NCBI GenBank assembly: GCA_023480735.1
Contig: JAMCXB010000059.1
Coordinates: 1 to 42,454, forward strand
Length of the DNA stretch: 42,454 nt
From: Bacteroidota bacterium
GTDB taxonomy: Bacteria > Bacteroidota > Ignavibacteria > Kryptoniales > JAKASW01
Direction of reading: 5' to 3'
The notes beneath the pieces were generated by a model. It was not told the origin of the DNA, ran no database searches, and saw nothing but the letters and a program-made list of their open reading frames with translations. The position numbers and the translations under genes were made by a program. Shown piece after piece: positions 8,173 through 16,568 of this stretch; positions within the stretch are counted from its first letter, which is position 1; the number at the start of each line of letters is the position of its first letter.

Positions 8173-10506
8173 ATGATTGAGGTATTAATGCCTGGTTCGA
8201 AAGACTACTCCGAATACGAGTCTCGGGGGACCGGAATCAACAGATCGCTCGATGAACATTTGCATATCGCAAGGTTCACAATTGATAATGCACCTGTGAG
8301 TATCTTCAGAGTCGGGGATGACAGACGGATCCTGGACGTGAACGGCTTCGCATGCAGGGAGCACGGCTACACTTATGAGGAGCTTTGCGGGATGGATATG
8401 CTCGCAATCAATACGATGCTTACTCCGGATACTTGGGCCGATCTGAGAAAGTCCGCCGACATGGTGAGATTAAGGACGTTTGAGTCAGTACACCAGCGAA
8501 AGGATGGGACTCGCTTTCCAGTCGAAGTATCGATTGGGGCACATGAATACAACGGAAAGAGATTCACCGTATCGTTCGTGCATGACATCACGGAACGGAA
8601 ACGCGCCGACTTGGCGCTTGAGGAGGCTGAAGAGTGGTTTCGGGCAATGTTTGAAAACATCGTTATCGGTGTATACCAGATCACACCGGACGGGAGGGTG
8701 CTGAATGCCAACCCCGCCCTTGCAAATATGCTGGGATACGATAATACCCACACGCTTGTGAAAAGCAATCTGAGAGAGAACAATCTAGGACCAGACCACT
8801 TGCGCACAGATTTCATAAACACAATCAGGGCTAACGGACAAGTCGTCGGGCTTGAGAGTCCCTGGAGGAGATTGGACGGGTCAATCGTGTGGGTCCGCGA
8901 AAGCGCACGCGCGATAAAGGACACCACCGGAAATGTCATGTACTACGAAGGCACCGCTGAAGACATTACTTATAGAATGGAAATAGAAGAAGCTCTTAGG
9001 AGAAGCGAGGAAGAGTACAGGACATTCTTTGAAGAGGACGTTACCGCGGTAATGACAGCGTCCCCTGATGGTACAATAAAAGCTTGCAACCCCGCCTTTG
9101 TCAAATTGTTTGGGTTCAGATCGCGTGATGAGGCGCTCGCCGCAAAGGTAATGGAGATTTACCCCGGCAGCGATGCGTACGAACAGATGATAGGTCTGCT
9201 GGAAGAAAGGAAAACTCTCTCCGATCACGAGTTGGAGCTTAGAAAACGCGATGGATCACCAGCCTTTGTCAGGGCAAACTTTTCGGGGGTATTCAATGAC
9301 AACGGCGACCTGATTCAAATCAAGCAATACTTCATCGATGAGACGAAACGGAAGTCGCTGGAACAACAGCTCATTCAGGCGCAGAAACTGGATGGTATCG
9401 GAAGGCTGGCGGGAGGAGTGGCACACGACTACAACAACATTCTCGGTGTCATTCTCGGATATAGTGAATTGGTGATGGGCAGGCTTCAGCAGGAAGACCC
9501 GCTCTACCACCAAATGGAGGCGATCATAAGTGCGGCTAATCGCGGTACCGAATTGACCAGGAGGCTTCTCGCCTTCGCTCGGAAAGAAATTGTATCGCCA
9601 AAAGTTGTCAATCTCAATTCATCCATTGAGTCCATTCAGAAAATGCTCCAAAGACTCATTGGTGAAAATGTCAGGCTTTCTTTTACGCCATGTAACGATC
9701 TATGGGATGTAAAGATCGATCCGACACAATTCGATCAGATACTTATCAATCTTGCAACAAATGCACGAGATGCGATAGATGACATTGGAACAATAACTAT
9801 CGAGACTTCAAACGTTACGATAGACGAACGTTTTGTCCACGGCCACATGGATTTCAATCCTGGCGATTATGTACTGCTCCTTTTTACCGACAGCGGAAAA
9901 GGGATGGACCGGGAGACGAAGGGAAAGATCTTCGAGCCTTTCTTCACGACGAAACCGAAGGGCGAGGGTACCGGACTCGGTCTTTCCACTGTCTATGGGA
10001 TAATCAAACAGAACAACGGCAATTTGAACGTTTACAGTGAGCCTGGAAAAGGGACTACCTTCAGAATTTACCTGCCGCGCTTCGTCGGAGAAAGAAAAGA
10101 GGCAGAACAGAAGCAGCAGCCTGAGCCTCTTTCCGGCACAGGTACGATTCTTGTCGTCGAAGACCAGGCAGACCTGCTTGACCTTGCAAGGAACAGTCTG
10201 GAGTCGTTCGGATATAAGGTAGTCACGGCCTTATCTCCCGGCGAAGCGGTCTTACTTTGCGGAACGTACCGGGACGAAATTAACATGTTACTCACCGATG
10301 TCGTCATGCCCACAATGAATGGAAAAGAACTGAGATCGAGGGTTGAAAAGATAACGCCCGGTATAAAGACCCTTTTCATGTCAGGTTACACGGCAAATAT
10401 CATAACTGACGGCGGCATGCTCGATGAAGGGATAGAATTCATACAGAAACCTTTCACGCCGCGGACCCTCGCTAAAAAGGTGCGTGATGTGCTGGCATCA
10501 AGATAA
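8173..10506 (+). CDS. Hybrid sensor histidine kinase, PAS3-HK-REC
   Basis: A 777-residue cytoplasmic protein without membrane segments. Three PAS domains lie at about 33-142, 150-270 and 278-393, each ending in a DI/DE-T.RK-type cap. The dimerisation domain follows, with the phospho-acceptor His418 in [12 protein letters not shown]. The ATPase domain has the N box [11 protein letters not shown] (Asn526), DSGKGMD and [11 protein letters not shown]-terminal receiver domain (about 657-775) has Glu663/Asp664 and the phospho-acceptor Asp709 in LLTDVVMP. The H box with HDYNN is typical of cytoplasmic hybrid kinases of the 'HDFNN' class. It would pass phosphate His to Asp internally and then to an unknown partner. 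AGGGAAG precedes the ATG; a second Met at codon 6 is less likely. No separate response regulator is adjacent. Confidence 0.95.
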   Translation: MIEVLMPGSKDYSEYESRGTGINRSLDEHLHIARFTIDNAPVSIFRVGDDRRILDVNGFACREHGYTYEELCGMDMLAINTMLTPDTWADLRKSADMVRLRTFESVHQRKDGTRFPVEVSIGAHEYNGKRFTVSFVHDITERKRADLALEEAEEWFRAMFENIVIGVYQITPDGRVLNANPALANMLGYDNTHTLVKSNLRENNLGPDHLRTDFINTIRANGQVVGLESPWRRLDGSIVWVRESARAIKDTTGNVMYYEGTAEDITYRMEIEEALRRSEEEYRTFFEEDVTAVMTASPDGTIKACNPAFVKLFGFRSRDEALAAKVMEIYPGSDAYEQMIGLLEERKTLSDHELELRKRDGSPAFVRANFSGVFNDNGDLIQIKQYFIDETKRKSLEQQLIQAQKLDGIGRLAGGVAHDYNNILGVILGYSELVMGRLQQEDPLYHQMEAIISAANRGTELTRRLLAFARKEIVSPKVVNLNSSIESIQKMLQRLIGENVRLSFTPCNDLWDVKIDPTQFDQILINLATNARDAIDDIGTITIETSNVTIDERFVHGHMDFNPGDYVLLLFTDSGKGMDRETKGKIFEPFFTTKPKGEGTGLGLSTVYGIIKQNNGNLNVYSEPGKGTTFRIYLPRFVGERKEAEQKQQPEPLSGTGTILVVEDQADLLDLARNSLESFGYKVVTALSPGEAVLLCGTYRDEINMLLTDVVMPTMNGKELRSRVEKITPGIKTLFMSGYTANIITDGGMLDEGIEFIQKPFTPRTLAKKVRDVLASR

Positions 10507-10519
10507 CGGAGGATTATTA

Positions 10520-10764
10520 ATGAGAGTCTCGAACTCGTTCATAATTTCAGCTCTTCTTATCAGTTCTTGCATCACAAATGTAAGGGCGCAATGGCTGCAG
10601 GCAAGGACAACAGGGCTACACAGCGGAGACATCAGCGCATGGTTGTATTCGGTGTTTTTCCACTGGAAGATGATGGTATCACCTGGGGAACTATCGGCCA
10701 GGGGCTGCGATCGACAACCGTGTGTGCCCTGGTAATCAGCGGACGAAGCGCTCTTGCCGGCACC
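10520..10764 (+). pseudogene. Relic of secreted BNR/Asp-box repeat protein
   Basis: A strong ribosome site (GGAGGA, 7 bases before ATG 10520) starts a signal peptide, MRVSNSFIISALLISSC...NVRAQW, followed by about 20 more residues in frame. The reading then shifts by one frame and continues as FGVFPLEDDGITWGTIGQGL and then STTVCALVISGRSALAGT. This matches the repeat 'GVF.S.DnG.sW..v..GL....v.aLavsG..lfaGT' of secreted beta-propeller proteins common in Ignavibacteria and other FCB bacteria. The gene is therefore frameshifted and cut off after one repeat, where sequence from an unrelated minus-strand gene begins. It lies 13 bases after the hybrid kinase. Known: such proteins are usually several hundred residues long and sorted by T9SS. 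No function is expected now. Confidence 0.7.
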
Positions 10765-11158
10765 TGTATGGCACCCGTCTTCGGATCAGGCGGAGCATAG
10801 TAGCAAGCCCCTGCATCGACGCGGCGCTGATACACCATCGTAACGACATTCGGATGCTGCATCGCAAAAACGGTCGAACTGAGCGTGATCCCCAAACTAT
10901 CGAACAACGCTTTCGGAAGTATGTAACCCGATGTAGAGGATGGGTCGATATAAGCGAAGCTCTTTCCGCTCAGGTCCTTGAGAGAATTTATCCCCGAACC
11001 ATCATGTGCAAATAATCCGTCAATACCGTTGCATTCGACGAAATCGTCTTTGCATCTACCGATGGGGTGAAATAAAACCTGATGGGATTTGAATATGATC
11101 CGAGCGATCCCTCATTCGCCTGTCGAATGGAAAGGGCAATCACAAATAAGCTTATGTT
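10764..11158 (-). pseudogene. Relic of PhnD-type phosphonate/phosphate ABC binding protein
   Basis: On the minus strand a hydrophobic start (NISLFVIALS) is followed by SNPIRFYFTPSVDAKTISSN and VLTDYLHMM, the N-terminal domain of PhnD-like periplasmic binding proteins, then a TAA stop (10988-10990). In another frame the homology resumes with SLKDLSGKSFAYIDPSSTSG and LPKALFDSLGITL, then QHPNVVTMVYQRRVDAGACYY and PPDPKTG, the family's second domain. About 100 residues that normally separate the two parts are missing, and the C-terminus is lost at the junction with the BNR relic. An internal deletion plus a frameshift thus inactivate it. No permease or ATPase gene is nearby. Family recognition rests on the DPSSTSG motif and the VDAGA motif. 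Confidence 0.75.
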
Positions 11159-11185
11159 AACTCAAGCCGGTGGGCTCCCGCGATG

Positions 11186-11985
11186 CTACATAAACCACTT
11201 CCGCTGGTTGTGCACGACGTCGCCAAACTCTCTCATGAACTTCAAATCATCTTCATCCAGCGGCCCTTTGCGCACCGCCTCTATGTTCTCGCGCAACTGA
11301 CGTCCATTCCGCGGCGCCGTGAGGACAGTGTGGACATGCGGATTAGAGAGGACGAACCGGTAACATTCGCCCGCAGTCGGCACCCGCACATTTTTCGGCA
11401 TATTCCGCGGACGGCGAAGAAGATAAGTCCAGCGCGTGGCGGTATAACTGATGATGCCCGGATTGTGCAGGCCGAGGAACGGGAAGATATCCTCTTCTGC
11501 CCCGCGATGCGCAGCATGAGTGCATTCACACTGCCATCCGAGGCAAGCCTCCCGAGAAATTTCCTGTTATGGCAGGAGATTCCGATTGCTCTTACCTTTC
11601 CTTCCTCCCTGAGCTTCAGCATGTCTTCATAAACCCTTGGGGTAAACTGTTCCGGCTTCATGACTCCCTGGAACAAAAAGATGTCGATGTAATCCGTCTT
11701 AAACTGACGCAGACGTTTCTCAAAGGTCTTCCGAACATCCTGTGGCCGCCAGACATAATTGTACGCACCGGTCGCGAGTACAACCCGCTCACGGTTAGTC
11801 GACATGATTCCACTCAGCGCACGTGTCATCTGCCTGTCGATGCCGAATGCGAAGAAGAGATTGATTCCCTCTTCGAAGGCGGTATGTACGGCCTTCTTTC
11901 CCGGCCAATAAGTCGCCGCCATGCCGAGCGGCCCGACGCCGATTCCGGTGCTGCCGAAGGGACGGGACTCTAATCCGATGGACAT
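11186..11985 (-). pseudogene. Aldo/keto reductase family pseudogene (frameshifted)
   Basis: The frame from ATG 11985 (after AGGTGA) reads as an aldo/keto reductase barrel: RPFGSTGIGVGPLGMAA, AFEEGINLFFAF, QFKTDYIDIFLFQG, EGKVRAIGISCHNRKFL. At about 11510, after NALMLR, the frame breaks. The next frame continues with HRGAEEDIFPFLGLHNPG, YTATRWTYLLRRP and a normal C-terminus ending at 11186. A small deletion, perhaps of 13 bases between CGC repeats, explains the shift (inference). The usual catalytic Asp-Tyr-Lys-His set is also absent: the Asp and Tyr region reads NLFFAFGID, the Lys position reads LATGAY, and the His position reads FLFQG. This was already a non-canonical family member before it broke. 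A sequencing error cannot be excluded for the frameshift. Confidence 0.75.
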
Positions 11986-12053
11986 GTTATCACCTATCTC
12001 TATGTGAAACCTCCTTAGAAATTCTTCGCGCAACGGCTACTGCTTCGCGCAGT

Positions 12054-12842
12054 CTATTTTTCGATGATTATTTTCGCTGTCTGGCGAGTGCTCTTGGTTC
12101 TCACCATAACAAGGTAAACTCCCGCCGCGACATCCCTCGCATAATCGCTCTTTCCATCCCAGAAAACGGCATGGTCACCGATCATTTGACTTCCATCCTG
12201 CAATTTTCTCATTCGCCGACCGAGCAGGTCGTAAACGATAACAGAGACTTGCGAGTTGACTGGCAAGTGATAAGTTATAAAGGCATAGTTCCCGGCGGGG
12301 TTGGGATAGACTGAAAGAGATGTCAGCGAAGATTCCTGCCCGCGTCTCCCCTTAACGGCCAAGGGAACCTCTCTCACTATCGCCGTGTAACTTGCGGAAT
12401 CAACTCTGCTCCCGTTCTTGAGAACGACCAGAACAAGATGGAATGTATCAGTTTTGAGCTGCCAAATCGTATCGCACGGTATGAACTCAGTATCGTGTGA
12501 CGCGATATTCGTGAGCATCAAGTCAAAATCGCAAACATGGAGCGAATCGCTCACCAGAAAATATACCCATCCAATGTATGCTGTCCGACCGAGCGAGTCA
12601 GGGATGTAAATACCGGTATTAAATCCAGCTGAAACAGTTACGCTGTCGACGAAGCACCGGCTGGTATCGACGGAAAAGACAACCAAGGGAGAAGTACATC
12701 CGCTCACGATTGAGATCGTGTCCACTGCCGGGAAACGATGCACTATTTGGGCCGAAGCCGTCTCCAGAAGAAGGATGAGGGACAACAGCGTCAGACCGGC
12801 AGCGTGCTGCAGAGCACCGATCCAGTGTTTAATCGATTTCAT
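12054..12842 (-). CDS. Secreted protein with type IX sorting domain
   Basis: A 262-residue protein. I place the start at ATG 12842, where AGGAGG stands 6 bases upstream and a signal peptide begins (MKSIKHWIGALQ..., hydrophobic LTLLSLILLLETASAQ). A longer open frame upstream would bury that signal. Residues about 30-175 form a beta-rich domain of unknown type with four Cys residues. The last 80 residues carry a Por/T9SS type A sorting domain: LSVYPNPAGNYAFITYHLP, VSVIVYDLLGRRMRKL and VAAGVYLVMVRT. Proteins of this class cross the outer membrane through the type IX system and are anchored or released. It is one of few intact genes in a decayed region. The natural function is unknown. Confidence 0.85.
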   Translation of the reverse strand: MKSIKHWIGALQHAAGLTLLSLILLLETASAQIVHRFPAVDTISIVSGCTSPLVVFSVDTSRCFVDSVTVSAGFNTGIYIPDSLGRTAYIGWVYFLVSDSLHVCDFDLMLTNIASHDTEFIPCDTIWQLKTDTFHLVLVVLKNGSRVDSASYTAIVREVPLAVKGRRGQESSLTSLSVYPNPAGNYAFITYHLPVNSQVSVIVYDLLGRRMRKLQDGSQMIGDHAVFWDGKSDYARDVAAGVYLVMVRTKSTRQTAKIIIEK

Positions 12843-13081
12843 CTTTTCCTCCTGACAAATCATTGCTGGTGCTGCAGTACCCACCACATTCGACAACTCG
12901 CCTGGATGCTTCAAGGCCCGACTCGACAGGAAAAATTTATGCATCAACATGGGCGAAGTCAAGTGAGACCGCAGTTCAATAATCCCCACAATTCTCCGCC
13001 ACTCGACCCCTTACGCCGTTTCCTGAAACCGCAAATTTGAATATCATCATCTCGGGATTCTTAAGAAATAGCAGAAAGTGT

Positions 13082-13327
13082 TTAATTACTCAGGTCTGAA
13101 TTCTCCGCCGCTTGTCCGAAGGACCACTTCATGGCGGAGTCATTCCGGCCCCTCTTTGGGCGGGGTGAACTCCAGCTGGAATCCAGAAACTGGATGCCGG
13201 CGTTCGCTGGCATGACAGAAAAATACCTCGACGCTTGAGTCGAGAAGTTTTCGTTTACAGCAAAGTCCATCGCCCTTGCTATTATGCCGCCATCATCGGC
13301 AAGCACCCCTTTCGTTACAAGATTCAC
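13082..13327 (-). CDS. Small ORF fused to dispersed repeat; probable truncated gene
   Basis: A GTG at 13327 is preceded by a near-perfect ribosome site, GGAGGTA, with 5-base spacing. The first 38 residues (starting NLVTKGVLADDGGIIARAMD) look like a genuine protein start, but the frame then enters the dispersed repeat at 13139-13216, whose translation MPANAGIQFLDSS is a well-known signature of non-genic repeats. It ends 19 codons after the repeat. The original gene is therefore probably cut by the insertion. I do not recognise the N-terminal family. Confidence 0.4.
   Translation of the reverse strand: MNLVTKGVLADDGGIIARAMDFAVNENFSTQASRYFSVMPANAGIQFLDSSWSSPRPKRGRNDSAMKWSFGQAAENSDLSN
13139..13216. 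repeat. Dispersed 'NAGIQ'-type inverted repeat element
   Basis: The ends GTCATTCCGGC (13139-) and, as reverse complement, GTCATGCCAGCGAACGCCGG form imperfect terminal inverted repeats around the core TGGAATCCAGAAACTGGAT. This is a widespread intergenic repeat found in many bacterial genomes; one strand translates to MPANAGIQ. It lies inside the small open frame 13082-13327. Confidence 0.75.
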
Positions 13328-13483
13328 TTATACCTCCAATGCCTTCTGATTAGTTCAAGTTAATAAACACAACGCGGAGTGGCACACCGACTCCATATTT
13401 TGCTGTCGTGTGTGGATACTCTGAGTTTGATTCGGAATTGTGCACTAACTTATTATCAATAAGACTTGCGGAGCAGACCGATC

Positions 13484-13711
13484 ATGAAACGTTATGAGTT
13501 TCAGCTGGACATATCGTCTGAAGAGTTTCTGAATTACTATCGCGGCACGGCAAAACAAGCGGTCGTGCATCTTGCGAGCGGGCTGAAAATCCAGTTCCCT
13601 GCATCGTTGCTGCAGCGATTTGTGACATCCGGAGGAATACAAGGCAGATTCGTCCTGACGTGCGACGACGATTTCAAGAACGCAAAACTCCAGCGCTTGC
13701 CCGCCAGATAG
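13484..13711 (+). CDS. DUF2835 family protein
   Basis: A 75-residue protein that fits DUF2835 over its full length: YEFQLDISSEEFLNYYRG, the strand AVVHLASGLKIQFPASLLQR and the C-terminal GIQGRFVLTCDD. The function of the family is unknown, and it is best known from Gammaproteobacteria, so transfer is possible. The ATG at 13484 gives the family's usual start (MKRYEF); a TTG six codons upstream is unlikely. A GGAG lies 11 bases ahead. The gene stands alone between relics on the opposite strand. Confidence 0.75.
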   Translation: MKRYEFQLDISSEEFLNYYRGTAKQAVVHLASGLKIQFPASLLQRFVTSGGIQGRFVLTCDDDFKNAKLQRLPAR

Positions 13712-13865
13712 ATTTGGAGATTGAATGCCGGCGCACGACCACCCCACGACTCTTCTGATTCCGAGCGATCCGGAATCACCCGGCGCGGCCTGTTAATTCG
13801 CCGGACGAAGTCCGGGACTATCACATCGTGGGGCGAGAGGCCCGCACATCTCAACGACCGGTTAC

Positions 13866-14245
13866 TTACTCGTCCTCCTCAACCCGCCACGGCGTCATGA
13901 ATCCGCGGTCCGCAAGAGACGTCATGATGTCATTTGCCAGCACGCCGATCTTTCACTTGTCGCGGTCGATTTCGGGTAGGCTCTCCATGCTGTTGCTGTC
14001 GCGGTACAGCTTCACACATTCACCAAGATTGCCCTCACCGATGAATTATCTGATTCACTCCTTTTCCTATAAAGCTCCATCCCAAGCAGCGCCTGGTCGG
14101 GATACTCCTCGAGGAGCCTCACACATTCATCGAGCTTCTCCTCCGGAATAACAGTAAATCCATCCCCCCGCATTTCGATCTCAGCGGTGTAGACCGTACG
14201 GTCCAGCTGCGACCCGTTTGCATTGCTATTTTCATCCGTACCGGC
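13866..14245 (-). pseudogene. Decayed gene of unknown family
   Basis: The minus strand shows protein-like segments in two frames: TAEIEMRGDGFTVIPEEKLD with CVRLLEEYPDQALLGMELY, then after a frame change GEGNLGECVKLYRDSNSMES, an in-frame TGA, and KIGVLANDIMTSLADRGFMT ending in an acidic tail at TAA 13866. The segments have normal amino acid composition and predicted helices, so this looks like a broken gene, not random sequence. I do not recognise the family. Confidence 0.35.
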
Positions 14246-14283
14246 CTCATGTACCCTGTTTGAAATCCCACCGTTCGAAACGG

Positions 14284-14530
14284 TTACTCGACCGTGATGA
14301 ACCTATCCTTGCTGGTCATGCAGATGCCGCAACGTGCCGGCCCTTCCTTTTCATAAGTGCTCCCGCAGGTCGTGCACACTTGATACTTTGGCGCAAGATT
14401 ATTGCCCTTACCGGCTTCGAGGGCCTTCAGAGCCTCCTCATAGAGGGCCTTATGCTTCAATTCGGTCTTGTGGGCATAGTTTTGAAGCTAATCAAAGCTA
14501 TAGTGACCCTCGCCTCGCTGCCATCCTTGA
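14284..14530 (-). pseudogene. Rubrerythrin C-terminal relic
   Basis: From NYAHKTELKHKALYEEAL to the TAA at 14284 the minus strand encodes the end of a rubrerythrin-like protein: the last helix of the four-helix diiron domain, followed by a rubredoxin-like domain with CTTCG and CGIC, the four Cys ligands of an Fe(SCys)4 centre. Upstream, SGLIKDGSEARVTIALISFK continues the homology in another frame, and an in-frame TAG precedes the segment. The N-terminal diiron ligands and any start codon are missing. Rubrerythrins reduce peroxide in anaerobes; this copy cannot. Confidence 0.65.
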
Positions 14531-14602
14531 TTAAGCCCGAATGGGCGGCTTCAATCCGCCTTCGCGTTCCGCTTCGGCGAACGAGAAGGTTGGGTGTGAT
14601 TC

Positions 14603-14642
14603 CCCGCCGCTTGCGGCGGGACAGGGTTCGGGGCCTGCCCCG
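14603..14642. repeat. Paired GC-rich hairpins behind ppa
   Basis: Two perfect stems lie next to the ppa stop: CCCGCCGC/GCGGCGGG with a TT loop (14603-14620) and CGGGGC/GCCCCG with a CT loop (14629-14642). GC-rich palindromes of this form recur between genes in many FCB genomes. They may act as a transcript end or stabiliser for the minus-strand ppa message; no T-run follows. A related smaller hairpin, CCCGC/GCGGG, occurs at 22325-22340 behind rho. Confidence 0.6.
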
Positions 14643-14646
14643 ATGT

Positions 14647-15183
14647 TCATACCATTGATTCGTGAGCCAGTTTGTATGTCCCAGCTGATTTCATGATGGC
14701 CTGCTTAGCCGAGTGGCTCGGTTCCCAACCGAAGCTTTTCACAAATTTACCTTCCAGTTCCTTATAAGTCTCGAAGAAGTGTTCGGCTTCGCGCAGGAAG
14801 TGTTTCGGAACATCTGTTATCTCAGTCACATCATTGTACCGTGGATCCAGGGACGGAACCGCGAGTATCTTGCTGTCCGACCCCTTCTCATCTGTCATTA
14901 CCAAGACCCCCACCGGCCTCGCGCGCAGTAAGAGCCCCGTTTGAAGCGGCTCTTCATTCAACACCAAAACGTCGAGAGGATCCCCGTCGTCCCATAGCGT
15001 CTGCGGTATGAACCCGTATGCGGTAGGATAGTGGACTGCGGAGTACAGGACGCGGTCCAGCCTGAAAACCTCGAGTTTGGCGTCATATTCTATCTTAGTG
15101 TGTGTCCCTTTCGGTATTTCAATTACAACATTTACTTCTTCGGGTGCATTTTCACCGATTGGCAGTTCCTTTAGATTAGGCAT
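14647..15183 (-). CDS. ppa: Inorganic pyrophosphatase, family I
   Basis: A 178-residue soluble family I pyrophosphatase, which hydrolyses pyrophosphate to phosphate with Mg2+ and pulls biosynthetic reactions forward. The signature DGDPLD with its three Asp ligands lies at residues 66-71, and the substrate-site pattern HYPTAYGFIP is at 51-60. Further metal-site residues follow in DPRYNDVTEI. Length is normal. GAGAGG stands 4 bases before the ATG. It is followed at once by GC-rich hairpins, and the next gene upstream on the strand (thioredoxin-like) is 290 bases away, so it is probably transcribed separately. Confidence 0.95.
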   Translation of the reverse strand: MPNLKELPIGENAPEEVNVVIEIPKGTHTKIEYDAKLEVFRLDRVLYSAVHYPTAYGFIPQTLWDDGDPLDVLVLNEEPLQTGLLLRARPVGVLVMTDEKGSDSKILAVPSLDPRYNDVTEITDVPKHFLREAEHFFETYKELEGKFVKSFGWEPSHSAKQAIMKSAGTYKLAHESMV

Positions 15184-15472
15184 GTTTCCTCTCTTAACAT
15201 TTCTTCGCGGTTCAATCTGTTCCTCCTTTCCGGCGAATCTTTACCGGTCTCCATCATGATTCATCAATTTCTGCAGGGAAATAAATTTTCGGATGACAAC
15301 GGCTTTAAAAGTGAAATTGGCAAAGCCGGGTATTAGATGTAAAACAAAAAGACCGCCTGATTTGTTCGATACTTCGTGCATTCCCCCGGTACCCTCTGAA
15401 AAGAAACGGAGAAGGTTACGTCGCGTACCGACCGGTCGATAGATCAAACAGGCTCAGACGCGATTCTTGCGG

Positions 15473-16054
15473 CTATCCTAAAGCCGACTTTAATTCATCG
15501 AGCGTATCAAGATAAAATTCGTTCAGGAATTTTTCATCATACAGAGAGCCGAACTCTTCAAGTTCCTTGCGGGGAATCTCGCTTATTTGTCTCCCCCTTA
15601 TCAGCGTCTCGTTCGTCCACGCTTTCGCTTTCCTGCTCGGGCCGGCCCATTTTCCCAGTTCGTTCAACTCAGAATCGAAAAACACGGCAGTCGGAACTAC
15701 CCTCTTGCCGCTCGTCTGGTAATGATCCATTAGAGCCCCGTTGCGGTCTCTGAAGAAGAACCGGACACTCGTTCCAGGCAAACGCTCGGTCAACCTGACT
15801 ATCAGCGGCACATTTTGCGCGCAATCCGGACACCAGTCCTCAGAAATACAAACGATTGTCATCGGCCCCTTTTCCCTGAAGAATTCCGTTGATTTTTCAG
15901 GCACTGTGACCCGCCCGTATATCGATTTCATTCTTTCGACATTCTTTTTGCAACCGGCAAGATATTCATTCCAATTTAGGCCCTTTTTTATCCACTCGCC
16001 AATATTGAAAGGCGACTTGATCGCGGTACTTTTGAGTTCAGAAGAATTATTCAT
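15473..16054 (-). CDS. Thioredoxin family protein
   Basis: A 193-residue thioredoxin-fold protein with the redox motif WCPDC (Cys75 and Cys78) after the strand MTIVCISED. The later RVVPTAVFFD contains the cis-proline of the fold. It has no signal peptide and is likely cytoplasmic. The 60-residue N-terminal helical extension and the C-terminal helical tail are typical of the 'thioredoxin family' proteins found in Bacteroidota and Bacilli whose partners are unknown. The ribosome site is weak, and the gene appears to be monocistronic. Confidence 0.8.
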   Translation of the reverse strand: MNNSSELKSTAIKSPFNIGEWIKKGLNWNEYLAGCKKNVERMKSIYGRVTVPEKSTEFFREKGPMTIVCISEDWCPDCAQNVPLIVRLTERLPGTSVRFFFRDRNGALMDHYQTSGKRVVPTAVFFDSELNELGKWAGPSRKAKAWTNETLIRGRQISEIPRKELEEFGSLYDEKFLNEFYLDTLDELKSALG

Positions 16055-16568
16055 TACATATAACCCTGTTTGGCTTGTTTCTCAGGCTTGATTCAATCCC
16101 GAAGCGTCTCACTTATGTGTATAATCACATCACTTCTCTACTTCTTATGCCCCGTCCCCATTCGTCTGCCTGTCCTGCTTCCACCGGATATGAGTTAGAT
16201 AGTCGTAGGCTCGCAAATTCATGGGCATTTATAGACGACGGCGTAGTCGAAACGCACAGACGGGCAGCTCTTGACAAGGTTATGTCACTCAATGTTTTCA
16301 ACACTCCTTTCAAGTTAAATTTCATTTGGGCAGATCAGAGGCATACCCAAACCGCCCCGCGAGGCTCAAGACAGCCGGCCATCAAGACAAGAGATGAAGA
16401 GTAAAAGAGATTCCCTTGCTAAGATATCACCATTAGGCCCTCGGCTCGCAAAGCTCGTTCGCAAACAATCGTATCATTTCATTCTTTCGATTAAAAACAC
16501 AAACGTCAAATTGTCGGTTCCAAGCCTGACCATAAAGCACTAAAAATAACATCGAAGAGAGAAACGCA
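16055..16568. other. Intergenic region without recognised gene
   Basis: About 510 bases between the thioredoxin-like gene and the GT87 gene. Overlapping open frames exist on both strands (16075-16404 plus, 16125-16325 minus), but neither has a ribosome site or a recognisable domain. No clear hairpin or repeat was seen. Confidence 0.5.

Noticed and set aside
12843-12989. 49-residue N-terminal extension of the T9SS-sorted protein
   Set aside because: The AGGAGG site and the signal peptide place the start at 12842.
15241-15447. 68-residue minus-strand frame between ppa and the thioredoxin-like gene
   Set aside because: No ribosome site, no domain; probably chance.
16075-16404. 109-residue plus-strand and 66-residue minus-strand frames between the thioredoxin-like and GT87 genes
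   Set aside because: They overlap each other on opposite strands, lack ribosome sites and show no recognisable domain.
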